This document shows, one piece after another, positions 63,791 through 64,000 of a stretch of DNA of 64,000 bases. The notes below the pieces were generated by a model, which made no database searches, had not been told where the DNA came from, and saw nothing but the letters and a program-made list of their open reading frames with translations. A program made the position numbers and the translations under genes. How positions within the stretch are numbered: the stretch's first letter is position 1; every line of letters starts with the position of its first letter. Location: positions 29,432-93,431 of the forward strand of contig JAACFB010000008.1 in assembly GCA_009937615.1 (NCBI GenBank). Reading direction: 5' to 3'. The stretch comes from Gammaproteobacteria bacterium. Its GTDB lineage: Bacteria > Pseudomonadota > Gammaproteobacteria > Steroidobacterales > Woeseiaceae.

Positions 63791-64000
63791 CTACGCCGTC
63801 GCCACGTCGATCAGCACCAGGGTCAGCAGCACCGGCGCGACGAAGCGGGCGAGGAACAGCCAGGCCCTGTATAGAAACGTATCCTTGCCCCGGAACAATT
63901 CGTCGTGGCTGAACTGCTTCTTTACGAGCCAGCCGGCAAACACGACAGTCAGCATGCCGCCGATCGGCATCAGGAACTGGGTTACGGCGTAGACGAAGAG
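63791..64000 (-). CDS. Sodium-dependent (NSS-type) transporter, C-terminal fragment
   Basis: The minus-strand frame is open from the window edge to a TAG at 63791-63793 and gives the last 69 residues of a membrane protein. It reads LFVYAVTQFLMPIGGMLTVV and then FAGWLVKKQF, followed by WLFLARFVAPVLLTLVLIDV. The block 'LMPIGGMLTVVFAGW' and the C-terminal 'W-FL-R-VAPV' helix match the last two helices of bacterial neurotransmitter:sodium symporters. The substrate is unknown. It is convergent with the TPR gene, 15 bases away. Confidence 0.7.
   Translation of the reverse strand, partial: LFVYAVTQFLMPIGGMLTVVFAGWLVKKQFSHDELFRGKDTFLYRAWLFLARFVAPVLLTLVLIDVATA

Noticed and set aside
1..64000. Search for CRISPR arrays, rRNA or tRNA genes, insertion sequences, prophage and toxin-antitoxin genes
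   Set aside because: No regularly spaced repeats, conserved RNA segments, transposase or integrase motifs were seen by reading; short RNAs could still be missed.

Overview
The window is about 64 kb of gene-dense, GC-rich DNA (roughly 60% by eye) and looks like the chromosome of a free-living gammaproteobacterium. The signs are a HexR-controlled Entner-Doudoroff operon, a complete glycogen operon, HppD-type tyrosine catabolism, GGDEF/EAL signalling, DUF3014/DUF2189/DUF4340 proteins and secreted DUF1592/DUF1552 proteins. A marine or sediment lineage such as Woeseia-like Chromatiales would fit, but I cannot fix the taxon from sequence alone. I saw no rRNA, tRNA, CRISPR array, transposase or prophage gene. 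No gap between genes exceeds about 265 bases.

Region 1 (1-12938): the end of an XdhC-like gene, a Tat-exported flavoprotein, then a mirror-image duplication. Two copies of the trio cytochrome-c-like DUF1592 protein, Tat-type DUF1552 protein and periplasmic ankyrin protein face away from a shared 203-base divergent promoter region. This is the least understood block in the window. Region 2 (12960-23163): a DMT transporter, a four-gene Gld-like ABC system with DUF4340, a PuuB-like flavoprotein oxidase, a REC-PAS-GGDEF-EAL protein and a methyltransferase.

Region 3 (23295-27197): a tyrosine catabolic operon hppD - VOC protein - fumarylacetoacetase - maleylacetoacetate isomerase, with a divergent Lrp/AsnC regulator. 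Homogentisate dioxygenase is not there; a small VOC protein sits in the operon instead. Region 4 (27313-46101): glycogen genes on the minus strand (malQ, glgC, glgA, glgB, glgP, glgX, preceded by a DUF3014 gene and hexR) face zwf-pgl-edd-eda-glk on the plus strand. Between hexR and zwf lie one exact HexR operator match and a second degenerate one. Together these genes link storage glucan turnover to glucose phosphorylation and the Entner-Doudoroff pathway. The glgA start looks damaged by one missing base.

Region 5 (46098-56236): a DUF2189 membrane protein, a three-gene signalling unit (CHASE4 kinase, receiver protein, REC-GGDEF-EAL protein), a tandem universal stress protein, a YfcC-type transporter, an MBL-fold hydrolase and a MgtC/DUF4010 membrane protein. 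Region 6 (56308-64000): a fused indolepyruvate ferredoxin oxidoreductase with a second divergent Lrp/AsnC regulator, two TPR proteins and the end of a sodium-dependent transporter. Two separate aromatic amino acid catabolic units, each paired with its own Lrp-type regulator, are a recurring theme.
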